A stretch of DNA of 64,000 bases, from the NCBI RefSeq assembly GCF_003473485.1, contig NC_053043.1:4102001-4166000 (forward strand), in the 5' to 3' direction. This DNA comes from Medicago truncatula. Lineage: Eukaryota; Streptophyta; Magnoliopsida; Fabales; Fabaceae. Below the pieces are notes generated by a model that saw nothing but the letters and a program-made list of their open reading frames with translations, ran no database searches and was not told where the DNA came from. Numbering within the stretch: position 1 is the first letter of the stretch; each line of letters opens with the position of its first letter. The position numbers and the translations under genes were made by a program. This document shows, piece by piece, positions 32,047 through 45,400 of the stretch.

Positions 32047-33122
32047 TTTGAATCGATCAAAATTTTCTTTCGCTTTCTTTCGTAACATGCTTTGTTTTAA
32101 AAATCAATATTAAGTTATTAACTTTCTTTTTTTTAACTACTTTTGCCTAGTTTAATATCAAATAATTCTAAATCTTAGTGCATTTCGAAATTAATATATC
32201 AACTGTAATTTTTTTAATGAATATATGAACTATCATTGTTTTCTTAAAATCCATCTTTTTTTTAATGATTAAAATCTCAAAAAATAATTAATACCAAAAT
32301 AAAAATCAATCATATATGAACTACTCTGCAGTCTTAAATATTTGACCCCAAAAAAAATCATTTGTGAAAAATTCAATACGCAATTCTGCACCGTAAAACT
32401 AGTAAAAAAAATAAATAATGCGCCTTAAAAAGTTATGTTCTTGATACAAAATCCTTGAAATGTACTTCAACCTATTCACCTATCTAATTTCGTTTGAATG
32501 AGGATATAAAACTGAAACTATTCACATATATAATTAGATTATGCACAATTTTTATTTTTGACAAAGATGCACTCTTAAGATTTAAGACTGTGCACCTTAT
32601 CAATTTTTTGTTAATAGCAATTAAAAAGTCCCCCTCTTCTAGACTATGCCCTGCCATGTTATACGCATAGATACAATCATAGTAAAATATGATTTGATGA
32701 TATGTATGTAAAACACTTGAATGCAGTCTTTAAACTCTTCTTTGTTGTCCCCCCTATCATACCATTTTCTTTCTTTCCATCTCTTTAGTTTTGCTTTTAT
32801 AACACAAGTTGGTGCTAAGGCCTGGTAGCATGTTATTTAGGATCTTTCAAGTTGAGATATACACAGACGTAAGTTTGAATCCATGACAATATGATTGATA
32901 TTAACATTCTTCAAAATGATAACACTAAGAACTATTCTCAAGTTACTGCTACCATACAAGATGGAAACTACATTTCTCCACCATCATTGAGAAGTGAGAA
33001 AACTATCACATGTTCTTCAAGCATGAACGTCGGAAGAGAGTTGCAGATGTCAGACACTATATAGCAGTATGAAGACAATTTCCTGTTCGGAAAAAAAATC
33101 TTGTCTGCCCAGCAATTATGGT
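32047..33122. other. Intergenic stretch downstream of the coiled-coil gene
   Basis: AT-rich, with no convincing gene. The last few hundred bases before 33123 should contain the 3' untranslated region of the minus-strand coiled-coil gene. Confidence 0.4.
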
Positions 33123-36100
33123 TTATGATGAAAGCAACATCCAGGCACTCATTAATGGAAAGGTAATTAAAGCAGATACCTGAAAACACCCGTTTATGAT
33201 CAAAGAACGATACCACCAAATAATAAAGAACAGTTGAATCCTACAAATCTAAAACATTTAGATTTGGTACATAAACTGAAGCTCTAAGCTTACCAGGAAG
33301 AAAACTAATTCATCATTTGCAAGAGATGCAGTCAATTCATTTCTCTTCATCAGATCTTTTACCGAACCTTGAAGCTGCACATACATTTAGGAGTTAAAAA
33401 AAATTTGATGCATAGATGCTGGACTTCTAAAAGACGAACGCCTAACACTGATAATACATTAAAAGTAAGAATCCTCAATGTATCTCCAAAAAGTCTTATA
33501 AGTACTGTTAAAGTATATTAATAAACTACACATCTGCAAAAATTTAGAAATTCAGAATGTATGATTCCGGAATAGTGATGTGAGATACCATGTGATATTG
33601 TGAATCTTCAAATAAAATATCAAATTTCCACCTAAAGAGTTTCATCATATTCTAATGGAATTGGATCCTCTCAATCTCTCTCAACAATAAAAATCAACTT
33701 TCAGATCAATCCAAAGAACTAAATGATTAAAAATCTAAATTATTAAAATAAAACCTAATGCCCAAAACACAATCCAATAACAGTTTACTCACTCTGTCTT
33801 CTCTCTTTCTCTCTCTCGCAAGATGTTTCTCTTCTATTTTCACTGTCGCACAACTTTCCGTTGGGTATTGAGCGTGGGAATTATAGGTTTTGGCTGCGGA
33901 TAATTTCCAATGAGATTAAAATATGTGCAATTTTTCATTTTATAAATTCTCTTCTACAATATTCATACCCTTGCACACCTCTACCAGGCAAGGAATCGGC
34001 ACCGACTAACAATTGGGCTCAAGATGATTAAGCATTAACCATTTATGTTGTCATCTACATATTGCAACTTCCACATGTGAGACAGATTAAACATAGTCAT
34101 AAAATTAATTTTCACTATAAGAATTGGTTTTTAATGTACCCGTGAAATACGCAATTTAATTTATTTTTTAACTAGTGAGTTCCCTCTTGACTCTGATGTA
34201 GTCTCCGCTGCATCATTTAAGTATGCTGTCGGAGCAAGATTTGGTTTGGCGGAGCTTCGCAATAGCCGATCGAGGATATTTTTTTTTGGGTGGAAAAGAT
34301 ATAGAGGATTTTATGCGAGTGAGAGTTGATTTTGGGTGCTCCGTATTTTGGTTTTTGGTACTCAAATTTAGACCTGTAATCTTTTAACCTTTAGATTTAT
34401 CTAATAGTTGGATTCTACTGAGGGAAATTGATAGAAAATACGGCTTGAGGGGATCCAAATCCTATTTTAATACATGTATAGACGATCGTTTTCTTTCACA
34501 TATTTTTATCAAATATTAAACAAAAACAAATATATTCTCATGCACAGACCTGATGGTGATACTTTTTGGTCATTGAACAGCATCTCTTGAAGTAGTCCAA
34601 AGCCTTTGAGATGAATGACCCTACTATAGGCCTTTCACCAAATACAAACGATTCCACTGCCCGAAGATCATGATAGATGTTGTTGATAAACTACGCAGCA
34701 AACAAATATATGAAAAGAGGCATGAGAAATCATGATTCATGACATATATAAATGTTCTTACACTGAACAATTAAGTTACCTTCAAGAATGTGCATCTTCT
34801 TAAGCTCACTTGCCATTGAGCCTTTAGAGCCCTCATCTTTGCACAAAAAGAAAATAAACGACATGCTCAAAAAAAAAAATTAAACTTGTTAACTTTTGCA
34901 AAAAAATTGTACAATAGAGAATAAACTTTACATACTTTGGCAATGTGAAGAGCCTGCTCAAGATGCTGAACTTGAATCCACTGTTCAGTCACAATGCCAC
35001 TCATCTGAATGGAAAAAATGTTAACTTGCATATAAAGCAAACAAATTCATCTTGGACACTTATATCAGCTGAAATCTTTGTGAGCTACAATTATACACTA
35101 GATCAAAACGGATTATATATACTTCTAAACAGACATTCTTGCTATATAGATAAATGTTCTTCAATTTGATACGCTACAAATCTCTCTTTACACCAGTACA
35201 TCATAATTAATTTATACACCACTATTTTTCCTTATCTTACACTCTTTAAGCTCAATGACAGCTACTCAAAAAACAGATCTAACAATATGTGACATAAATC
35301 CCCCGATGAAAAAGTGAAACAATATTTAAATTTGTAAACGAAATTAGTCTTGGAGCCTAAACAAGAATACTTTAGAATGATCAAGTATTTCGGAGAAATC
35401 GTTTTTGACTAGAATACTTGCAATTGCTCTCTCAATCTAAAAACACTTTCCATAGATCCTCATTGTACAGTTATTGTGCCATGAACGAAATTCAATGACT
35501 ATATTAAATAGAGAGCTTAGTTTTTTTTTTTTTTTTTTTTTTTGAAAGGAAAATAGAGAGCTTAGTGGTAACTATTAAAGATACAGTAAAATATATATTT
35601 CATTGCTTCGGGTACAAACTGTTTAAAAATCGTTTATTTCTGTAACATGCATAAGGATTTTTAATTCCCTTCATTATATTTATATACCAATACCATACCT
35701 AGTATTAGTAACCATTATAACCAAAATGTGTAGAACAAAATATCAGTTCATATATGAAGAAAATGATAGCATAGACACAAACCTTTTCAACTCTTGAAGT
35801 AACCTCTTCCAGACTCTTTTCATTATCTTCCGCTTTAGATTTTAAGATATGGAGATCAAAGTTGTTCTTTCTCAAGGCATCCCAAAGAAGTTGTACCTAT
35901 GTATTTCCACACCTATTCCTCAAATCAGTTGAAAATCTAGAACATAAATCATTCACTATTTTATACAAACAACCAAGAAGTTTAACAGGAATTAAAATAC
36001 CTCTTCATCCAGAGCTTTAATGCGTGTCTCGGCATGCAATGAATCATCCTACAAGAAAGATCAATGATTCAATACATAATTCTCAAATATAAACAATTTG

Positions 36101-36763
36101 AGTTACATCCACCTCCTCAAGCATAATAACACGTTTTACTGTGTTTTATTTTGCAGTGATAAAAATTGATTTCAATGACGTAATTCTTTTAAATTGATTC
36201 TAGCTAAAAGTGAGTCTAATGTAAAGTGATTTATGTTTGAATACATTCATGTAAGCGTGAATTGATCAATACATTCATGGCTAAAAGTCAATTATAGCGG
36301 CAAAAGCTTCAAATTCTAGCTTCAATTTTAGAACATTAAAGATAAACTGAATAATAAACTATGAAAAAATTAGTGTGAAGAGTAAAATTAGGGGAGGAAT
36401 TAGAGATAAACCTTGATCGAAGAAAGAGTAGAGTGCAGATGATGAATTTTGTCAGATATGTGATTGATTCGGTTTTCAAACTCCTGAAGATACAAATCCC
36501 TTTCTGTTAGCTTTTTATTTGTTTGTTCAAGAACCGATTCTGCATACAAATAATTTGTCAAAAAAAAAAAAAAAAAACGAAATGCAGAATAAAAGATATG
36601 AAGAGGAGTGTTTGATTGAATGAATACCTAAGTGAGCGATTTTGAGGTTGATTTGGTTGATCTGAGAGTTGAATTGATCGATTGATTCAGCTGAAACTGG
36701 AAGCGAAGTTTGAACAAGAAAGAGAGCTAATGAAAATACGGTAATGGTCATGGAAGGAACCAT
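33123..36763 (-). CDS. Signal peptide, coiled-coil and C-terminal membrane anchor protein
   Basis: Nine coding exons on the minus strand: 36763-36628, 36539-36412, 36048-36001, 35896-35783, 35004-34936, 34836-34780, 34690-34550, 33374-33294, 33179-33123. They encode 276 residues and all close in frame. The N-terminus MVPSMTITVFSLALFLVQTS ends in PVSAES, a good signal peptide; an in-frame ATG 20 codons upstream would prefix a basic stretch and was not used. Residues about 25-170 are heptad-like (QINQINLKIAHLESVLEQTN, EVTSRVEK, IQVQHLEQALHIAK), so a coiled coil is likely. A short conserved-looking domain follows (NNIYHDLRAVESFVFGERP, CSMTKKYHHQ). The last 18 residues (VSALITFPLMSAWMLLSS) form a hydrophobic anchor. 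This suggests an endomembrane protein with a lumenal coiled coil. Plants have a small family of such proteins; I cannot name a function. Confidence 0.85.
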
Positions 36764-37586
36764 TGTGAATGTGATGCTTCTCTTCTGCTGCCTCTGCTTT
36801 GCACTCTGCTCTTGCAAAACCAAGTGACGAGTATTAAAGAAGTTTAACTTTTTTCCTTAAGCTCTATCAAATTATGAGTATTTCTAAAATGTCTCTCATT
36901 TAACAAGTTGCTTGGGTTCCGGTGGCAAAGACCTGTTTCCAAATACTTACCCACGGAATACCATATTCGATTTCCAAAAAGAACAATGTTTGACCGGTTT
37001 GCATGCCTCTACGCACGAGCTGGATTAGTCGTCCACTTTTTAGTGGATCGCATACGGTGCGAAAGCCAAAAAAAATCTCTCATTCTCTCAAATTTTATTT
37101 TAGTAAGTTTTTTTTTTTTTTAGGCAAAGTTAAAATATAAAAATTTAATCACTAAATGATCGAATATAAGAACCAACTTGATAGTTTAATAGACTTAAAT
37201 TTTTTTGTGAAATATTCAAAATATTATGAATTTATTTGAAAACGTCCTACAAAATCAATAACTAATTTAGTGATTTCCTCATTTCATTTTAGTCTCTTAA
37301 ATCATAAATAATCACTTTAACCTTTAAGTGATTAAAGTGTCTATAAACCAAAGAAAACTTAAAAGATTAAAGCGAAACTTAATAAACGGTAAGGGAAAGA
37401 TTGATTGTTACCTAAATTTATTTAGTCAAAAATAATCACCTTAACCTTAAGTGATTAGAAATACATATTATGCCTCAAAAAAATATATGCATGGGTTAAT
37501 TTTTTTTTCCCAGATAAATTGCTAATAAACATTTTAAAATCCAAATGCAAAAAAGCATGAAAGTATTTGAAAACACATTCTTAAAC
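36764..37586. other. Promoter side of the coiled-coil gene, no other gene
   Basis: The first ~100 bases should hold the promoter and leader of the minus-strand gene. The rest is AT-rich. A frame at 36908-37123 shows no recognisable protein. Confidence 0.4.
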
Positions 37587-37972
37587 GGCTAAATTGCATT
37601 TTTTGTCCCTTAACTATTTAGGTAGTATCGCTTTGGTCCCTTAATCAAAATTCGATTTATTTTGGTCCTTTAATTTCTCTCCGTTACATATTTTGGTCGT
37701 TTCCATTAGTTTTAATTCAAAAATCTTAGGTTTCTTCATCTTCTTCTCCTCTTTTTCATATTCATATCATCTCCATCAACCTTCAACAACAAGAATCCCA
37801 AAAAAATTCCAAAAGAAAATGAAGAAAACCTGACGTTTTTGACTTAAAACTAACGAAAATGAACAAAGTGTGTAATAGAGAGAAGTTAAGGGACCAAAAT
37901 AAATCGAATTTTAATTAAAGGACCAAAACGATACTACCTAAATAGTTAAGGGACCAAAAATGCAATTTAACC
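37587..37972. mobile_element. Mutator-type MITE, copy of the 20982-21368 element
   Basis: It has the same long arms as 20982-21368 (GGCTAAATTGCATTTTTTG, TAGGTAGTATCGCTTTGGTC) and the same spacer with AACAACAAGAATCCC. The flanking nine bases (TTCTTAAAC and AACGTAAAA) do not match, so one boundary has decayed or this copy is older. Confidence 0.85.
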
Positions 37973-39423
37973 AACGTAAAACTTTAAAAATGCAATATTC
38001 TACACTTTTATTTATCTTCTATGACATTAACAGACACTTGTTAGCAAGACCATTTCTTTAGGAAATGCTAACAAGCGTTCTTAACACACTTGATAATTCC
38101 AGTTTATGTATTTAACACATTAAAACAAAAAATTATTTTTTCTACATAAAAGTTATTAACCGTTTCCATTTTTTTTAATCCTTAACAATGCCAATTTCCT
38201 TTAATATATTTTTTAACCCAATATTCCCATGACACCAATTGCGGTTCCACCTAAAATTCCTTGCAAATAGCTGATCACCCACAATTGCAGTGGTGCTGCC
38301 ACCACCACACAGTCCACAGTAGCCCCGAACTCATAACAATTACACATGTTCTCCTCCAACTGATAACCCTCTAGTCTCGATCAAGTTTATAGCAACAAAT
38401 GAGTTTCAACTCCAAGCACAGCCAGTGTTTATGTTGTTTGGATGTCTTTGGCTTTGGCAATGGAGTCTGTCATAAGCACGGTAAGTTTAAGTCTTACAAA
38501 GACAAGAAAATACCACCAATGGATACCAGGCAGTCGAATAACTAGAAGTATTTGAGTTCAATCCATGGCCGAAGTAATCTATTGCTAGACTTAACTTACC
38601 TTCCAATTGAAAAGGTAAAGGAAAAAAGTAAAAACACCATTCAAAAACATACTATGTCGTATTTCCTCTCTTGTAGAAAAACATAACAAATCCTAATTTC
38701 TCTCCTTTTCTTTAGTATAAATCATATATCAACCGCACATGATCGAAACAAAATTCATAGAAAACAAAATTTTCTCAATTTTATTATTGTTCTTTAATAA
38801 AGTACTATTTTTTTTTTTTTTTTTTGTGGAGGCCGGGATTTAAACCCCAGACCTTGCATATATTATGCATTGTCCATACCAGCTGAGCTAAGCTCACGAG
38901 GACAAAGTACTATTGTTTAACAATAAATAATTCTTTCAAAATAAATTTCATCAAGTTTAAATTTAAAAACATTAAAAAACAACATTACATAGTATTATTT
39001 TTATACAACATGAAATTGAGCGACCTAAAATCTCTTGCTGTCCAATCCACCGCCACATAGGTGACGGAAAATTTCTAGCACCTGGGTTGCAACAGGTATT
39101 GATTTTCATTAACACATGCGGCAATAGACTTTCCAGAGGATCAAGATACTAGTAGTCAATGCTCAAGTAACGGCAATTTGTCCACGAAAGAACCGAAGAA
39201 CCAAAGGTGCACTTTTATTCGTCCAGAGAACCTACATGCGATGAGCCATGCATAGCCAAGATTTTGTGATTCTCACTGCACAAGATTCCTCATAACTGCT
39301 CAACTACAGTTACAATTATTGCTTCAGACTTTCCAAAATAAAACTAATTTTCTAATCAACACTTTCATCTAAATAAACAGATGATTACTAATTTGTTAGC
39401 TTCGTGTAATGGATCATTAGAGA
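37973..39423. other. Intergenic stretch containing a SINE
   Basis: No gene recognised. It holds the tRNA-derived SINE at 38810-38903 and, at the right end, the likely 3' untranslated region of the phosphorylase gene (stop at 39424-39426). Confidence 0.45.
38810..38903 (-). mobile_element. Short tRNA-derived SINE with 11-bp duplication
   Basis: Minus strand: GTGAGCTTAGCTCAGCTGGT (A box), a spacer containing AATGCATAATATATGCAAGG, then GGGGTTTAAATCCC (B box) and a poly(A) tail. An 11-bp duplication AAAGTACTATT (38799-38809 and 38904-38914) proves retroposition. The body is only about 75 bases, essentially a tRNA-like head. Two other copies and one remnant are in the window. Confidence 0.85.
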
Positions 39424-42400
39424 TCAGATAGGGCATTGGCAAGGATCAATTTTCCATGTTCTCTCTGCGTACTCTCGAATGGTCCTGTCACTACTAAATC
39501 TACCAGAGCCGGCAGCACTGAGAATACTCATCTTGATCCACTTCTCTGGTTCAACAAATGCTTTATCGGCAGCAGCCTATTTTGTCATAAAAAATGGTAC
39601 ATTCTGATATAATTAAAAAGAGCAACAATATGGATGATTCGGAGAGTCCTCAAGAATAAGAACGAAGTAGATGGTACCTGTGCCTCAAGGTAACTCCCAA
39701 AATCCGAACCAAGAAGATAGAAATCACTATCGACTTCCACCGTATCACATAAGGATTGAAAGTAGTCTTTATCCCCGAAATATCCATCTCGAACCATCCT
39801 TATATCAGATTAACACATAACTTTAGTCCTTCAACAACTAACTAGTGATAATAAAAATTATCTGCAGTTGTTGATAATCCGCTCATGCTTTCTTTAAAGA
39901 TGAAAGTAAGTTTTCATACCTTAACACACGGGCAAATTGTAGAGGAACTTTCACCGTACCTCCTTTCTCACGCAGTTCTGCTACTTCTTGCACTTTAGCA
40001 CCAAAAAGAAACTGAAACAAGGGCAGATATTTCAAACTGAAGTTGTTAAGACAATACTGTTAACATGTGTACAAGTTTCCAAGAAAGTTCAAACTCGATT
40101 ATAATAGGATATTACAATTATTCGTAAAGCTAAAGCTTGAAATTAAATTTCCTCTCTGAAGCAGCTTTAGATATTAAATAGGAAATTATGAAGCCAACAC
40201 TGAGTTCAGTCCAGGCAACTAAATGATTATATCCCTACTACAAAGCAAGATACTTAGTCATTCAAAAGCACATCTTTCGAGCAGATTTACATTGAGCAAG
40301 TCTTCTAGATAAAAGTAGCTTAAGATATATGCCCAAGTAACTTAATTCCAATGTTTGAGAACTTTTCTCATTTTAAGAGCACATATGGTGTAAAGTAACA
40401 CACAAAACATCATAAGTTATCACTCACCAAATTATCCGGCCCTATTTCCTCAATTATTTCAACGGTAGATCCATCCGCTGTAGCTAAAAGTAAGCATCCG
40501 TTCATCAAAAATTTCATGCTTCCAGTTCCAGATGCTTCATGTCCTGCAGTGCTATAGAATAACTATTGCTATCAATCTGCATAACCCTAATGAAAACTAA
40601 ATTTTGAAAAAAGTCTTCCATGTATAAAGCACTGAGCAAGAATAAGGCTGTCAAGCACACAGCCCACCGTGTCATTTATATGAATACAAACAATATTACA
40701 AAAAGTCTACGAAAAGCCGATTTGAACTCATGAAGTGGTAAATATTTATTTATGTTTGGTTATGTGTCAAATTGATCAAACGTGCGGCAGAAATTCATGG
40801 CGACACAGAAGCTTCAAATTCCTGCTTCACAATTTTCATGGTTCGAGTGCTTTGGGACACGATATTGCAACATGATGTGGTTTCAAACTCACATCCAAAC
40901 AGACGCTTATTACAAAAATTAAAATTTAAAAAATCGATCTTAAAATCTAACACAATTTAATAATATGTGCATAGTAAATATTTAAGACTCTTACTTAGTA
41001 ATAAAACAAACCACCAACAAGATTTAAATATTCTGTAAGCAATCAATAAATTTAAACTGATATAGGTGGCCAGAACAGTAAAGTTAAGACAATTGCACAA
41101 ACATAGCATTACAATTCAAAATTGATGGAGGCAAATCACAATATAAGTTCACAACTCAACACACAAAATAAGCACAAGTTCAAAATAGATAAACAGATTG
41201 ACAAATCAAAAGATTCAAAATTTCTAAAGAGTGAAGCATGGTAGAACTGGATTCCCCTAGGAGCTGCATTCAGCTTGGTAGAGCTAGGTGTCAGCTCATC
41301 AGGGTAGGGTTCATTCACCTTGTTGACCTGTTGGGTGCATTGCAAACTTGCAATGATGGGTTTTCGTTCATGTTGGGACTCGGAGATATGAGGTTGAGAC
41401 TTGATACAAGTTCAAATGCTACTGCAATGTAAATGTTTTGTGCATAATGGAGACTTGTTTTTCAGCTATTGCATTTGAGGGTTTTTTATAAAATAAAACA
41501 ACTAAACACTGCCATTTTAGGCATGTCTAGCTGAAAATAACTGCTCATAAGCACCGTTACCACGTTTCGTATATATTAACAAAAGCAGGAGTGTATTCAA
41601 TGATCCATTTTATGAATCAATGTTCCTAAAATACCCTTTATGTGTCTAACGTTGGCTTTTCAGCTTCCAATGCACTTAGTAGTATTAACTCAAGGTATGT
41701 TTAGAAGAAGAAAAAAAATGTATCTAGTAATTTGAAATGGGGCTTATATTTAGAGACAATTACTTTTCCAAAAGGTGCTTACGGATAAGGATAGAGGTAG
41801 TATTATGTTGTACGCATGTTCAACCGTCATCAAACTTACAATTTTATGCCAGTCTAACCGAGTTACGCAAACAGGTTTACAAGTGAGTTGACTTGATTTT
41901 GATAGAGTCATAAACTCGTACAATTCTGAATTCACTTAAAAGTTTGACAACTATGGTACTACATCATTCTCCACATCTCTGATATTAGAAACTTTCTGCC
42001 CTTTCTTGATCATTACGAACATAACAAATATCAAGCATTATACGAACTAAGGCAAAAGACTAATATACTAGTCAGCAACATTGATGAGCACTAAAATGGG
42101 CAGTATAAGAGATAAGCATTGGAATAACAAACCTTAAATGCTGAGAGAGGTCAGCCCCTGGTATCACCAATTCGGCAACAGAGACATTATAGTCAGGGAT
42201 AAAAACCTACAAAATAGCACAAGTCTAAATAAAACAAGAGGTGTGCCAAAACAAACATAATAAATACACTGAACAGGTCTGTCGTGTCTGAGAAAGGCAA
42301 ACAAATAGAAAGAACAGTAATGTTTTGAAGGAAAAAATTCAAAGAACACTTGCAGCTTACCAATTTCAGAAGATCTCCAATATCAGCATCATTATTTATT

Positions 42401-45400
42401 TTTTCTGCTGCAGCATGACAAAGTTTGATAATCTTCTTAGCAATTTCATAGCCAGGAGCCGCTTTCCCACCAATTATGCAAACACGAGGTACAACTTTCC
42501 TCCTATCATTCTTGTCCATATTCTAAATGAAAAGAAAAGTTAAACGCAAAAGATTAGTTGATGCACCGGTATAACTTGAGATGGAAAGTGATGATCAGTA
42601 TGTATGTAGGTGGAACTACAGCTGCGGGGGATACCAGATTAGGACAAAGGCACAGAATATTATGCACATTTGACAGACTTGTAAAAATGCTTGCTCAAGT
42701 GGACAAAAAAAAGTGTGTAACGTGTAAAAGAAAATTTTATATTCTAATGGAAAGGCATATATTTTGTTTTAAGAACTGTTTTATGAAAGAATGAGAGAGA
42801 GAGTAAATAGGAGAGAGGTCTCCTCTATTAGTAAATGTTGACAATACTCAATGTCACTGTTCTATTAGTAAATGTTGACAATACTCAATGTCTCCACTCT
42901 ATCCTTGTATCCTCCTATTTATACAATCATTCCCCTAACTAACTTACTCCTCTTACTATTATAATTCGCTTTTATTTTACACTAGCGTCTTTCCGCCTTT
43001 TTTATTGTTTACGTTGTTTATAAATTTATCAGATTTTATTATAAAATAATTACTTTAATTTTAATGTATGTGTTTTTAAATTTAAGTTTGAAAAGAAAAA
43101 TATAGATTGTTAAGGGCAGATTTGTAGTAGAAAAATGATGAAAAAAACTAACAGATAGTTTGTTGTCAATTTTCCTATAATTTTGGTGTATGTATTTAAA
43201 TTTAAATTTAAATTTGAAAAAGAATTGAGTTTCTAAGGGTAATTTTGTCCAAGAAAAGGTCCAACCAAACAGTGGTTAACTGGTAGTTAGGAGTTGTCTT
43301 TATGTAAAAGTATAGATGCTAACAACATGAACTAGCATTTATAAATGACTAAGCGCTTTTGGCACCAAGGAACAAACATCTACCTTGAGACAGTCATATC
43401 TGTGGATAATTCCGAAGATATTAAGCAACTGTCTTTTGTATTCATGTATACGCTTCACCTGAACATCAAACATTGCATCCAAACTGACCTGCAGTAAGAA
43501 AGATACAGGTAAAATTAACTTCTATGATTGTAATGACGGAGGAAATAAAATTTTGATAAAACCATTTCACATAAACCTTCACGCCACTCATTGTTTCGAT
43601 GTACTCAGCAAGCCTCATTTTATTAAGCCTTTTAACCTACAATATTGAAAGGACAGAAAGATGTATCAGGGAAGATCATATCTAGTTCTCCTGATCCAAA
43701 GAAAATTCGTTGAAAAAAAACCAAGAAACATTACCATTTTCCATTCTTGTCGGAAATCAGTATTGTCAACATGATCTCTCAATCCTGTCAGAAGGTCAGC
43801 ATTGCGGATCCAAGCTTCAGTGCCTAGCCATTTTGATAAAAGAACACATAAACTGGGATTGCTCACCACAATCCAGCGACGCTGAAAAGTATCAATTCAC
43901 TCTATTATTAGTTGGGGCACAAGCAACCAAACAATTTTTTAATGTTCAAAAGAACAGTGTGGAGGTTTTCAATTGAGCCTAACAAAAAAATATATATCAG
44001 AAATACGCACAGATAATTGTACAATAAACATTGTTAACTTATATGATCTACAACCACTAATTTGGTCCTTGTACACACGCACACATATACAAGGGGGTCA
44101 AACAACAGTTACATATATACCATAATAGTAACAGAAATTTCCTACCTGTGTAACACCATTTGTCGTGTATTGAAATTTTTCGGGCCATAGCTCATAGAAG
44201 TCCTGCAGAGTTAAAGCATGAATTTATTATTTTATGATTTCACAATTGGCCCTGGTGAAGACTATGAAATGATTTAGCACAAAAATTGATACCTTAAATG
44301 TTTTTGTTTTCAGTGTATTTGCGTGTAATTTTGAAACGCCGTTGACAGTATGAGAGCAAACAATTGACAAGATGGCCATTCTTATGCTCTGCAAACCCCA
44401 CCCATAAAAATACAATATATTAATCAGATACTTCCACAAATAAGATATTCAAGAAAGCATGCACTACAATTAAAAATATCTTCAAATTTGCGAATTTTTT
44501 CTCAACATACTTGAATTACTACGCCATAATGCATAAGAATTCAAAAGCATGCATCTTTTATTCAGCTAAAATTTATCTATGCAATAACTTACAGGGAAAA
44601 AGACTGCTCTAAACTATATGATTGTGAAAAAGACTGATTCACATATGCATTATAGTCTTATAGATGCCACTCATTTGTAGGCAATCCTCGCCAGCGAGCC
44701 ATATGCTCGGTCGAGGGTTTGAGCTTAATGCCTAACTCGTTATTGAATTTAGTCCTAAATTTATGTTATGTGTCCTACATCAACAAAACCCAGGATGAAC
44801 GGAAAGGGAGGTAACAATCAACTCCAAATAATACTTGAGAGTTAGCGGCTTAGTCACTGATGTAAATAACCTAAAAGGAAGAATATGAAGGAAAACCAAG
44901 AGTCAGGGTGACAGGAGAATAAGGACTAAATGGATCTCGTTAACGTGAGGTCGAAAACGGTTATAAGAATTGGTGAGTGCATTCAGTGTGAAGGTATTTA
45001 AGTATTTATAGTGTATAGTTTAATGGATGAAATCAGTGGGGTATTTCCAGTATCTAAGTTGACAAGTTCATTTGATCACGGCAAAAAGTTTACTTAAAGG
45101 GAAAGGTCTGAAATAATTCAAGTGAAGGAAGGTACCAAGTTCTCCGAGTAAGATAGTAAAATGATGCAATCTATATAGCACCGACGCTGGCACATTTATT
45201 ACATTCAATAACTTCCATTTTCTCAAATAATTATTGGTGTCTGTGTTTTGGTTTTGATAACAGTATTGTGTCTAGAGTTTGTGTTTGTCTCAGTGCTTCA
45301 TAGGATGCAACAAAACTAGATAGAGTAAGAACCTTTGCAGGGTGAAAAGGTGAGAGGGGTATAGTGAGTGGTAGGTACAATTCTAGTAGTTGCACAAAAC

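Noticed and set aside
44640-45320. Unusual less AT-rich block in a phosphorylase intron, suspected inserted element
   Set aside because: No terminal repeats, target duplication or coding frame could be found, so no element is claimed.
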